Below are positions 1 to 5,030 of a stretch of DNA of 6,459 nt, one piece after another (the first letter of the stretch is position 1; each line of letters begins with the position of its first letter). The stretch is from assembly GCA_903862805.1 (NCBI GenBank), contig CAIOZP010000344.1, forward strand, positions 1 through 6,459. The letters run 5' to 3'. A program made the position numbers and the translations under genes. The notes under the pieces are model-generated. The model did no database searches and was not told the DNA's origin. It saw only the letters and a list, made by a program, of their open reading frames with translations. Source of the stretch: an uncultured Fibrobacterota bacterium. Its GTDB lineage: Bacteria; Fibrobacterota; Chitinivibrionia; Chitinivibrionales; CAIOZP01.

Positions 1-80
1 AATTCGCTTACGTCGAGCGAGGCCAACACGCGGGCGATTTCATCTTTCGTTACGGGCTTTGTATTCTTTTCAGTTTTCAT
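1..80 (-). CDS. Hypothetical protein, N-terminal 26 residues only (runs off left edge)
   Basis: Reading leftward, an ATG at 78-80 opens a frame that stays open to the window edge. It encodes a charged, lysine-rich N-terminus beginning MKTEKNTKPVTKDEIARVLA and continuing for six more residues. An in-frame stop (TGA, 102-104) lies a few codons upstream with no other ATG between, so the start is well defined if the gene is real. No good ribosome binding site is seen, only A-rich sequence. The gene is divergent from the gene at 223, and the two would share the 81-222 spacer as a promoter region. The segment 'TKDEIARVLASLDVSE' looks like an amphipathic helix, but the fragment is too short to assign a family. 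The frame could also be a chance opening. Confidence 0.5.
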   Translation of the reverse strand, partial: MKTEKNTKPVTKDEIARVLASLDVSE

Positions 81-222
81 TTTTCGTTGTCTTTTGTTTG
101 TTCACTAAACCGTCATTGATTTAATGTTGTGACTGGACGATTTCACGGGACGCAAAAACTGGCAACAGCATTGCCGCTAATTTTTTCTTGCGTTAATTCT
201 GCGATGGATTACAACAGCGCAA
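81..222. promoter_or_regulatory. Divergent intergenic spacer, presumed to hold promoters for both flanking genes
   Basis: This spacer of about 140 bases lies between the divergent starts at 80 (minus) and 223 (plus). It is AT-rich in parts, for example around 115-130 and 178-200, but I cannot point to a convincing -35/-10 pair or operator. A 23-codon frame starting with ATG at 203 overlaps the start of the 223 gene in another frame. It has no clear ribosome binding site and I do not call it a gene. The regulatory role is inferred only from the divergent arrangement. Confidence 0.35.
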
Positions 223-1056
223 ATGAACGCAGACGACGCATTAACGATTCCGCCGGAATACTGGCTGAATCGTGAGTTGTCCAAGGTCAAAGACCACAAG
301 CGGCGGCAATGGTTGGCGGAAAAAATCTTCGTTGGTGCGGAAGGGTATCAGAAATTTCTAAAGATAATGCAGCAGCGGGACGGCGCACTTGAATTTGAAA
401 CCAGCGAATGGAAAACGAAACTTTCCAAATACAAAGAATCCGAACTGGAATCAAAACGCCGTCCGTGCATCGGCTGCGGCAAGAAAATCATTCCACCGCT
501 GTTTTCGCCGTGGGGCGAATTGATTGAAGATTTTCCGGCGATATGCCCGAAATGTAAAAAACTACACAAACCACAAAACCAAGTTATGAGTGAAAACATT
601 GATTCAAAGGCCGAAAACGAAATTGATTCCGCATGGCTTGCGATTGAAACAGCCAAGCAGACGCTCAAAGGCGAATTGAAAACCATGCTCGACGGAGCGA
701 AATTAAAGCTCGAAAAACTCGTGTCGCCCAAGTGCGGCTACACGTTTGAGGGCATCTTCGCCGAACCGGAATTTTCTGAAATCGTCGAAGCCTTCAAGAT
801 TTCAGTCAAAAAAACAAAAATGGAATCTGGCGATATAGGGAAAGGCTCAAACAAATTACACGCTGGCATTCTGGAAGTGATGAGCGACGGCAAGGAACGC
901 AAAATGTCTGAAATCAAAGCTGCGTTGAATAAGAAGGGCATCAAAACAACCAACATTCACAACAAAGATACAGGCATTGGCGTTCTGGTCGGCAAGCAGT
1001 TGAAAAAGAACGGCAAAGGCCGTGGCACGACCTACATAATCGCCAAGGCAAAGTAA
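223..1056 (+). CDS. Zinc-ribbon-like / winged-helix-like protein of unknown function
   Basis: This is a 277-residue, lysine-rich soluble protein with no signal peptide or membrane segment. An N-terminal charged helical part (about 1-75) is followed by two CxxC pairs (C82/C85 and C108/C111) 22 residues apart. The pairs have the form of a zinc ribbon or zinc knuckle, and C171 is a further lone cysteine. Residues 122-165 look helical, possibly coiled coil. Residues about 211-274 read like a winged helix: a helix with 'ILEVMSDGKER', then 'KMSEIKAALNKKGI', then a Gly/Lys-rich wing 'KKNGKGRGTTYII'. Nucleic-acid binding is therefore plausible, but this is inference from pattern, not a recognised family. 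The ATG is the first in frame; no Shine-Dalgarno sequence precedes it. It ends 13 bases before the DruA-like gene, so the two are probably co-transcribed and may work together. Confidence 0.85.
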   Translation: MNADDALTIPPEYWLNRELSKVKDHKRRQWLAEKIFVGAEGYQKFLKIMQQRDGALEFETSEWKTKLSKYKESELESKRRPCIGCGKKIIPPLFSPWGELIEDFPAICPKCKKLHKPQNQVMSENIDSKAENEIDSAWLAIETAKQTLKGELKTMLDGAKLKLEKLVSPKCGYTFEGIFAEPEFSEIVEAFKISVKKTKMESGDIGKGSNKLHAGILEVMSDGKERKMSEIKAALNKKGIKTTNIHNKDTGIGVLVGKQLKKNGKGRGTTYIIAKAK

Positions 1057-1069
1057 GGCCGATGCTGCC

Positions 1070-2299
1070 ATGAAACAATTTGACCTTGAAACGGAGAAGG
1101 CGGAACTGCTAAAAAACGTGCGGTTCCTAAAGTCGCTGGATGTTGTGGATTTCACGTTCCACAAAAAATGCGATGAGCTTCAAGACAAATTCGTTACCGT
1201 GCGGGCGGCGGTTCACGACGCAAAAGCGTGTTTGTGGAAACCAAATGATTTCAACGATGAATCGTCAACCATCGCCCATATTGAAAAGTTGAAACCAAAG
1301 GTTGTCATTTGCGACGACGACCAGCTAAAAAAACTTTGGGAAATCTATCGCCTGTATGTCAGCACCGGCATTTTTAATCAGACGCCGGGACGATTCATCA
1401 AATTTCTGGTGGTGGACACAAACCAAGAGGAAAGCAGACCGTTACGGCATATCACAAGGGGCGTCCGCTTGGGTTATGATTTTCCCTGGTTGGTTTTGGG
1501 ATTGGGCGTTGTCAGCAGCGATTTCCATGCAATTAAATGCCGTGACGATTATATCGGCTGGACACCAAGCCAGCGGAACGGTTCAAAAGGCAAACATGAC
1601 GGCAAGTTAAGGCACACGGCCAACGGCGCAACCATCGTCGCAACGCAGCCGTTCGGCTACAATTTCTTGGGCGGCAAACTCATTTCGGCATTGATAACGT
1701 CTGAAATCATTCGCAACGAATGGCAGTTGCGGTTTGGCGATGTCCTTGCAGGCATGACGACGACCAGCCTTTACGGTTTTCCATCCATGTATGACGGCAT
1801 GAAATGGTGGAAACGGCTTGACGTGACGAAAGGGAAAGTTCCGATTCAACCGGACGCACATATTTACAAGAAATGGCTGCAATATGTGAAGAAATCCAAA
1901 GCCAAGGAATTCGCCGCAATGATGACGCAGGACGAGGACACAAACGGACCAGTCACGAACTATAAAGGCCATGTGCTGAAATTGATTTACGAGGCCGCAG
2001 GAATTCCGATTGATGAATTTCAATCCGGTTATGAGCGTGGCGTTTATTTTTCATCCTTCTACGAAAACACCAAAGAATTTCTCACTGGCAAAATTGGCGA
2101 AGATGAATTGAAGTTGAAACCATTATTTCAAGGCGACGTTAATACGATAATGGAATGGTGGCGACCGGAGGCGATTGAGCGGTATAAAAAGCTCAAGGCA
2201 GAGAATCGCTTAAAGCCTGAACTACAATTCTACAATCATTTAGGGCAAATGGATTTGGAAACCGCAAAAGAAACTTTCCTCGCTGAAGTTGGCCGATGA
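1070..2299 (+). CDS. DUF4338 / DruA-like protein (phage- or mobile-element-associated type)
   Basis: This 409-residue soluble protein resembles the DUF4338 family, whose best-known member is DruA of the Druantia type I anti-phage system; biochemical function is not established. The supporting pattern lies in the middle. A hydrophobic strand 'LVLGLGVVSS' (142-150) is followed by 'CRDDYIGW' (157-164), the RD..IGW signature I associate with the family. Then come 'ATQPFGYNFLGGKL' (191-204), an 'RNEW..RFGD' stretch (215-224) and 'GMTTTSLYG' (228-236), which matches the family's later conserved strand and turn. N-terminal residues 1-120 are helical and variable. The C-terminal part beyond about 260 (rich in Tyr, Trp and Lys) is not in the standard core as I remember it. 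The start is fixed because the overlapping ATG at 1062 stops after three codons. AAGG at 1055-1058 is a weak, distant ribosome binding site. A hairpin terminator follows at 2309. No druB-E partner or DruE helicase is visible, so calling it Druantia would be unjustified. Confidence 0.75.
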   Translation: MKQFDLETEKAELLKNVRFLKSLDVVDFTFHKKCDELQDKFVTVRAAVHDAKACLWKPNDFNDESSTIAHIEKLKPKVVICDDDQLKKLWEIYRLYVSTGIFNQTPGRFIKFLVVDTNQEESRPLRHITRGVRLGYDFPWLVLGLGVVSSDFHAIKCRDDYIGWTPSQRNGSKGKHDGKLRHTANGATIVATQPFGYNFLGGKLISALITSEIIRNEWQLRFGDVLAGMTTTSLYGFPSMYDGMKWWKRLDVTKGKVPIQPDAHIYKKWLQYVKKSKAKEFAAMMTQDEDTNGPVTNYKGHVLKLIYEAAGIPIDEFQSGYERGVYFSSFYENTKEFLTGKIGEDELKLKPLFQGDVNTIMEWWRPEAIERYKKLKAENRLKPELQFYNHLGQMDLETAKETFLAEVGR

Positions 2300-2308
2300 A
2301 AACAAAAA

Positions 2309-2329
2309 GCCCTGCGGAATACGCAGGGC
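2309..2329. terminator. Bidirectional intrinsic terminator between convergent genes
   Basis: A perfect 8-bp GC-rich stem (GCCCTGCG at 2309-2316 with CGCAGGGC at 2322-2329) encloses a five-base loop, GAATA. On the plus strand it is followed by GGTTTTGTGATTTGATTTT. On the minus strand it is followed by TTTTTGTTTT, the better T-tract. It lies 9 bases after the DruA-like stop and 17 bases after the end of the convergent gene, so it can serve both. Confidence 0.85.
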
Positions 2330-2346
2330 GGTTTTGTGATTTGATT

Positions 2347-2613
2347 TTAATTCGTCGGCTCGGATTCGTCTGCCTCGTTTTTTGGACGAACAAACCCACA
2401 TATTGTCTCGTCGTCATTGTTTGAGATATGGGCGAGTTTTCCTTCGCTCATGTCAATTAGTTGTTTGCATCCATCAAAGGTGTCACTGATTATGTGAATG
2501 CTTTTGTAGGCATTAAAATAGCCACAGTCGGCGCACCAAATGATTTCGTTGCCTCGGTAGTTGGTTGTAGTTGTGTTGTGTCCATCTTCGTTGTGTTTTG
2601 TTTTGTTAGCCAT
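2347..2613 (-). CDS. Small CxxC protein, hypothetical
   Basis: This 88-residue hydrophilic protein is not from a family I recognise. The N-terminal 22 residues are polar and probably disordered (a run of Thr/Asn). A 'WCADCGYF' CxxC pair (C27/C30) is followed by two more cysteines (C49, C72) and several histidines, so a small zinc-binding fold is possible. The tail is acidic (about 77-88). The start is well supported: AAGGA lies 6 bases before the ATG on the minus strand, one of the best ribosome binding sites in the window. It is convergent with the DruA-like gene and shares its terminator. It has no operon partner, and upstream lies the long non-coding stretch that must hold its promoter. 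An overlapping plus-strand frame (2461-2769) is hydrophobic, lacks a start context, and was not called. Confidence 0.8.
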   Translation of the reverse strand: MANKTKHNEDGHNTTTTNYRGNEIIWCADCGYFNAYKSIHIISDTFDGCKQLIDMSEGKLAHISNNDDETICGFVRPKNEADESEPTN

Positions 2614-2681
2614 GTTTTTCCTTGTATATGTATTCCCTCAATTTGCCGTGAAGTTTTCGGCGTGGTTCTAATCCCACTTCC

Positions 2682-2706
2682 AACATTTTACCAGAGGGTT
2701 AATGTT
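2682..2706. repeat. Imperfect inverted repeat upstream of the 2613 minus-strand gene
   Basis: Arms of 11 bases (2682-2692 and 2696-2706) match at 9 of 11 positions around a three-base centre, with perfect outer halves AACATT / AATGTT. It lies about 70-95 bases upstream of the start codon of the minus-strand CxxC gene. That is a reasonable place for an operator, though no promoter is clear enough to anchor it. It could equally be chance in AT-rich DNA. Confidence 0.3.
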
Positions 2707-3054
2707 TTGGCAGGAAGATTCGCACGAAGGCGCAAAATACTTTATTTAGTGAAGACTTTTACAGAATAGAAATTGTGTGCGGTTGGCTTCTGTTTTCCGA
2801 TGCTGACTGAATTTTCTTTGAGTGGAATGTTGAACTCTGAAATTGACCAAAAAATCAATTCCATCGTTTCAATCGGAAACCACCAATGAGTCTAGTTGGT
2901 TCCTGCTTTTACCTTTTACAAGTGTTGTCGGGTTTCCCCAGTCGGCGACTCAATTCGCCATCATCATATTTCCTTGAGTGAAATTTCCCGTCGGAAATGG
3001 GAGCGTTGACGTGCTCCAACCGCCTATTGGTTCGTTTTGATACCGGCTCAAAAC

Positions 3055-3122
3055 TCAACGGTCATGTTAATACGGTCTTGTCCATTACATCAATTAGGTG
3101 TCAACGGTGTTAATTATACGGT
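3055..3122. repeat. Pair of direct repeats, 46 bases apart
   Basis: TCAACGGT begins at 3055 and again at 3101. In each copy it is followed within a few bases by GTTAAT and then ACGGT (3072-3076 and 3118-3122), so two units of about 22 bases share three blocks with small spacing shifts. The period of 46 bases is a little over four helical turns. The arrangement resembles binding sites for a protein, such as iterons or operators, but two imperfect copies are weak evidence. Confidence 0.5.
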
Positions 3123-3132
3123 TAAACGAGCG

Positions 3133-3150
3133 GTAAATCTGTAAATCTGT
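3133..3150. repeat. Tandem duplication of GTAAATCT
   Basis: Two exact copies of GTAAATCT lie end to end (3133-3140 and 3141-3148), followed by GT of a third. It sits just after the spaced direct repeats. It may be replication slippage or part of the same site. Confidence 0.6.
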
Positions 3151-3275
3151 TTTAAGTTCTCTGTGGAATACATATTGCCCGCCCGATTAAAAAATCAATT
3201 CAGCGCAAGAATCCGTTTTTTTATTTTCAGCCCCCACCTGTGGAGCCTATTGAGCGAAACTTTTACCGCAATGAA

Positions 3276-3302
3276 AATCCCCACGCGCTAAACGTGGGGA
3301 TT
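3276..3302. repeat. Perfect 10-bp hairpin, loop CGCTAAA
   Basis: AATCCCCACG (3276-3285) pairs perfectly with CGTGGGGATT (3293-3302) around a seven-base loop, a very stable hairpin with no T-tract after it. Immediately after it begins the inverted repeat at 3302. The stem recalls the core of some type I CRISPR repeats, but only one copy exists. Its G plus loop, GCGCTAAA, recurs twice upstream of the recombinase. Confidence 0.8.
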
Positions 3303-3352
3303 GGGTCAAAGTGAGAACCGAGGCTTTGAAGAAACCTTGAAATTTTGACCCA
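3302..3352. repeat. 9-bp inverted repeat enclosing a smaller dyad; possible structured RNA with the hairpin before it
   Basis: TGGGTCAAA (3302-3310) pairs with TTTGACCCA (3344-3352). Inside, AGGCTTT (3321-3327) can pair with AAACCT (3332-3337) with one bulge. With the hairpin ending at 3302, this makes two directly adjacent helices, the second with an inner stem. Such a fold would suit a small RNA, a leader RNA or a protein-bound DNA site. A weak sigma-70-like pair (TTGAAA at 3337-3342, TACAAA at 3361-3366, 18 apart) overlaps the right arm, so the right arm could also be an operator for the genes at 3473. Confidence 0.5.
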
Positions 3353-3402
3353 TAGATAAATACAAACGTATTGCCGGAATGATTATTTTTATTCTCACGG
3401 CG

Positions 3403-3440
3403 TTCCGCCGCCAGTCACATATTTATTTGCGGTGGCGGAA
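3403..3440 (+). promoter_or_regulatory. Leader hairpin upstream of the small-gene pair
   Basis: TTCCGCCGCC (3403-3412) can pair with GGTGGCGGAA (3431-3440), ten pairs including one G-T, around an 18-base loop. It ends 32 bases before the start codon at 3473. The sequence CGCCGCCAG occurs in the left arm region (3406-3414) and again at 3446-3454, so the right arm could form an alternative pairing with the second copy. That geometry would permit a switch in the leader, but no known riboswitch is recognised. Confidence 0.45.
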
Positions 3441-3472
3441 TCAATCGCCGCCAGAAAGAAAGAGAACTGAAA

Positions 3473-3730
3473 ATGAATATACCAAACAAAGGCGATGCTG
3501 CCGACTCCGGCGAGACGTTGGCGCAGAAGATTGTGAACGAACTCCGTAAATCAGGCTGTGAGGCGTGGCTTGGATGTCCGCCACCGGAAGACATGGAACG
3601 GTTAAAGGCGGAAAAGGCCGAACGTGATGCGCTCGGTTTAAGAAATTGGTTGGAAGCCAAAGCCCGCAGACGTGAGGAATTGAAGCAGCGGGCAAAACGA
3701 ATCCTGAAAGGGGAAATTTCCGATGAATGA
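3473..3730 (+). CDS. Small charged coiled-coil-like protein, hypothetical
   Basis: This 85-residue soluble protein has no recognised family. Residues 12-35 form a helix with two cysteines ('SGCEAWLGCPPP', C29 and C35). Residues about 38-80 are almost all Lys, Arg, Glu, Leu and Ala, and look like one long helix or coiled coil. The start ATG follows a purine run (AGAAAGAAAGAGAACTGAAA) that contains only a weak ribosome binding site. The last 8 bases overlap the next gene, so the two genes are surely one transcript and probably translationally coupled. Small paired charged proteins of this type are common in phage and plasmid early regions. That is context, not evidence of function. Confidence 0.75.
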   Translation: MNIPNKGDAADSGETLAQKIVNELRKSGCEAWLGCPPPEDMERLKAEKAERDALGLRNWLEAKARRREELKQRAKRILKGEISDE

Positions 3731-3971
3731 TAACGAATCAAATCCTGCCCGTCTCATATACGCAATTGAGATTCTGCTCGCCCAACTGGACGCTTCATTG
3801 TCACCACAGATGACAGAGGGCGACAGCCGCACCGATTTCTTAAAGAAAAGGATTGGCGGATTCAAAGACCAAACAGCACGGTTGAAATCGGTATTGAGGA
3901 AACACCAAGATGCCGAGCGACGTAAGCGGGCATTGTCAAAGCAGAATCGTGACAACGCGAAACGGCATTAA
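3723..3971 (+). CDS. Small basic helical protein, hypothetical
   Basis: This 82-residue protein is not recognised. Residues about 9-30 form an amphipathic helix ('ARLIYAIEILLAQLDASL'). A Gly-containing linker is followed by a strongly basic helical tail from about 40 to the end ('KDQTARLKSVLRKHQ' and later RRKR, KQNRDNAKRH), which could bind nucleic acid. The start ATG overlaps the previous gene by 8 bases. The preceding GGGG (3710-3713), inside the upstream gene, is a plausible ribosome binding site. No other downstream gene follows on this strand until the recombinase almost 400 bases away, so the operon appears to end here. Confidence 0.75.
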   Translation: MNDNESNPARLIYAIEILLAQLDASLSPQMTEGDSRTDFLKKRIGGFKDQTARLKSVLRKHQDAERRKRALSKQNRDNAKRH

Positions 3972-4029
3972 AAAATCACTTCTGGTCTAAACGCAAATTC
4001 TCGCGCCAAGTATCGCCATACTGACATTT

Positions 4030-4085
4030 AACGGGAGCCTCGCCGCCCGTTCTAACGTGAATACGTTAATAATTGCGTTTTTTTT
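4030..4085 (+). terminator. Possible terminator of the small-gene operon: two hairpins then T8
   Basis: AACGGG (4030-4035) pairs with CCCGTT (4046-4051). Directly after it, TAACGT (4053-4058) pairs with ACGTTA (4063-4068) around a GAAT loop. A run of eight T lies at 4078-4085, nine bases beyond the second stem, which is farther than in a classical intrinsic terminator, and the second stem is AT-rich. The position about 60 bases after the stop of the 3723 gene fits termination, but the element is weak. Confidence 0.35.
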
Positions 4086-4143
4086 GCGTCTGGCCACTCC
4101 GTTTCCTTACGGCCTTGAATCCCCTTACACCGTCAAAACCACG

Positions 4144-4160
4144 GCCAGAACGGTTCTGGC
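4144..4160. repeat. Perfect 17-bp palindrome GCCAGAAC-G-GTTCTGGC
   Basis: Eight-base arms (4144-4151 and 4153-4160) are perfectly complementary around a single central G. As DNA this is typical of an operator bound by a dimer or of a recombinase subsite. As RNA the tiny loop makes it a less natural hairpin. It lies about 200 bases before the recombinase start, with nothing else obvious to explain it. Confidence 0.65.
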
Positions 4161-4260
4161 GCACGTTGGGCGGTCATTATGTGCGGATGATGATTAAATC
4201 AGTGTAGTGCGGCTGGTCAAAAAGTAGCGGCGCACAGGAGAAAGAATCATACCAACTCAC

Positions 4261-4287
4261 GCGCTAAAACTATTTTTCTGCGCTAAA
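4261..4287. repeat. Two direct copies of GCGCTAAA, 19 bases apart
   Basis: Exact copies lie at 4261-4268 and 4280-4287. The first is extended on the left to CACGCGCTAAA, and these 11 bases are identical to 3282-3292, the loop side of the strong hairpin about one kilobase upstream. The sharing suggests a common binding or recombination site, though an 8-mer alone proves little. Confidence 0.5.
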
Positions 4288-4365
4288 GAGCGAAGTCCTA
4301 TTCTCCGTTTAGTTTTTTTAAGAAATGCTTTGCCGGGCGCTGGCGTCTTGGATTACTGGTTGTCC

Positions 4366-5025
4366 ATGATTAAAAAATACATCGCATATTACCGCGTAAG
4401 CACAAAAACCCAAGGTCTTGATGGCAATGGAATGAGTTCGCAACGTCTCATTGTTCGCCGTTTCGTTGAATCACAGAATGGAGTTCTGGAAAATGAATTC
4501 AGTGAAGTTGAAAGCGGTAAATGTAATGACAGACCGCAACTGGCCGCAGCACTTGAACACGCCAAGCGAATCGGGGGGACGGTAGCAATCGCAAAACTGG
4601 ACAGGCTCGGAAGAAATGCCGAGTTCCTTTTACGCCTTCAAAACTCCGGCGCAGATTTCGTTTGTTGTGATGCGCCGAATGCTGACCGCTTCACTATCGG
4701 GGTCATGGCTTTACTCGCACAGCGGGAAAGAGAATTGATTTCAGAACGCACACGTTTGGGATTGGCCGCAGCCAAGGCGAAGGGTGTCAAACTTGGAAAT
4801 CCGAATCCCCAAAACGCCTTAATCAAAATGGTAGCGGCAAACAAAGCGGCCAAGGTGGATTTCGCCACCAAGATTTTTCCAATCATTCAAGAAATCAAAT
4901 CGGCTGGTGTTGAAACGCTTCAAGGCATCTGTGAATGTCTGAATCGCCGAGGGATTCCAACACGGAACGGAAAGAATTGGTATCCCGCCACCGTCCGCAA
5001 CATTCTGAAAATCCAAAACGCTTAA
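4366..5025 (+). CDS. Serine recombinase (resolvase/invertase family)
   Basis: This 219-residue site-specific recombinase cuts and rejoins DNA through a 5'-phosphoserine link. The catalytic domain is complete. 'YIAYYRVSTKTQ' holds the expected Arg10 and nucleophile Ser12. 'AIAKLDRLGRN' (74-84) holds the Asp79, Arg80 and Arg83 triad. 'ERELISERTRLGL' (121-133) begins the long E helix that carries subunits into the dimer. The C-terminal part (about 150-219) is short and contains 'LNRRGIPTRNGKNWYPATV', typical of the start of a recombinase-type DNA-binding domain. It is therefore far smaller than large phage integrases and of the size seen in resolvases and invertases. The ATG at 4366 is chosen because the family starts just before the first strand; it has no ribosome binding site. 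A TTG at 4330 would add 12 residues. It probably acts on sites in or near this element. The 65-residue gene follows 5 bases later. Confidence 0.9.
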   Translation: MIKKYIAYYRVSTKTQGLDGNGMSSQRLIVRRFVESQNGVLENEFSEVESGKCNDRPQLAAALEHAKRIGGTVAIAKLDRLGRNAEFLLRLQNSGADFVCCDAPNADRFTIGVMALLAQRERELISERTRLGLAAAKAKGVKLGNPNPQNALIKMVAANKAAKVDFATKIFPIIQEIKSAGVETLQGICECLNRRGIPTRNGKNWYPATVRNILKIQNA

Positions 5026-5030
5026 AATCT

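Larger units (their letters stand above)
2614..3472. other. Long non-coding, structure-rich intergenic region
   Basis: About 860 bases hold no reading frame I would call a gene on either strand. Only three short frames were seen (2800-2889, 2886-2981, 2997-3113; 29, 31 and 38 residues), all without ribosome binding sites. The region contains an imperfect dyad near the minus-strand gene (2682-2692 / 2696-2706), a GTGG..CCAC hairpin resembling a tRNA T-arm (2662-2677), and spaced direct repeats (3055-3122). It also has a tandem 8-mer (3133-3150), a T-rich run (about 3215-3229), a strong hairpin with an adjoining inverted repeat (3276-3352), and a leader hairpin (3403-3440). Such length and density in otherwise compact DNA suggests a functional site: a non-coding RNA, an origin-like or partition site, or a recombination site. 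The sequence alone does not decide among these. Confidence 0.6.
3972..4365. other. Second non-coding region, upstream of the recombinase
   Basis: Nearly 400 bases hold no gene I would call. The region contains two short hairpins with a following T-tract (4030-4085), a perfect 17-bp palindrome (4144-4160), a strong AGGAG with no standard start codon after it (4236-4240), and two copies of GCGCTAAA (4261-4268, 4280-4287). The frame of the recombinase is open backward to 4228, but there is no ATG or GTG before 4366, only a TTG at 4330. The region may hold the recombinase promoter and its recombination site; neither is proved. Confidence 0.55.

Noticed and set aside
203..274. Overlapping 23-codon frame at the start of the 223 gene
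   Set aside because: It has no ribosome binding site, its product is short with a run of arginines, and it overlaps the longer gene almost entirely.
223..2299. Complete Druantia defence system
   Set aside because: Only a DruA-like protein is seen. No large helicase (DruE) or other Dru genes lie within the window, and the neighbours do not resemble them.
2461..2769. Plus-strand frame of 102 residues
   Set aside because: It overlaps the better supported minus-strand gene at 2347-2613, starts with no ribosome binding site, and has an unusual Val/Phe/Cys-rich composition typical of a shadow frame.
2800..3113. Three short plus-strand frames (29, 31 and 38 residues), the first two overlapping as ATGA
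   Set aside because: None has a ribosome binding site or a recognisable composition. Short frames like these are expected by chance in 860 bases.
3164..3178. DnaA-box-like sequence TGTGGAATA near the direct repeats
   Set aside because: It differs from the consensus in two positions and is single. There is no cluster and no replication initiator gene in the window.
3276..3302. Hairpin resembling a type I CRISPR repeat core
   Set aside because: Only one copy is present, with no second repeat at spacer distance and no cas gene in the window. The stem is also longer than in typical repeats.
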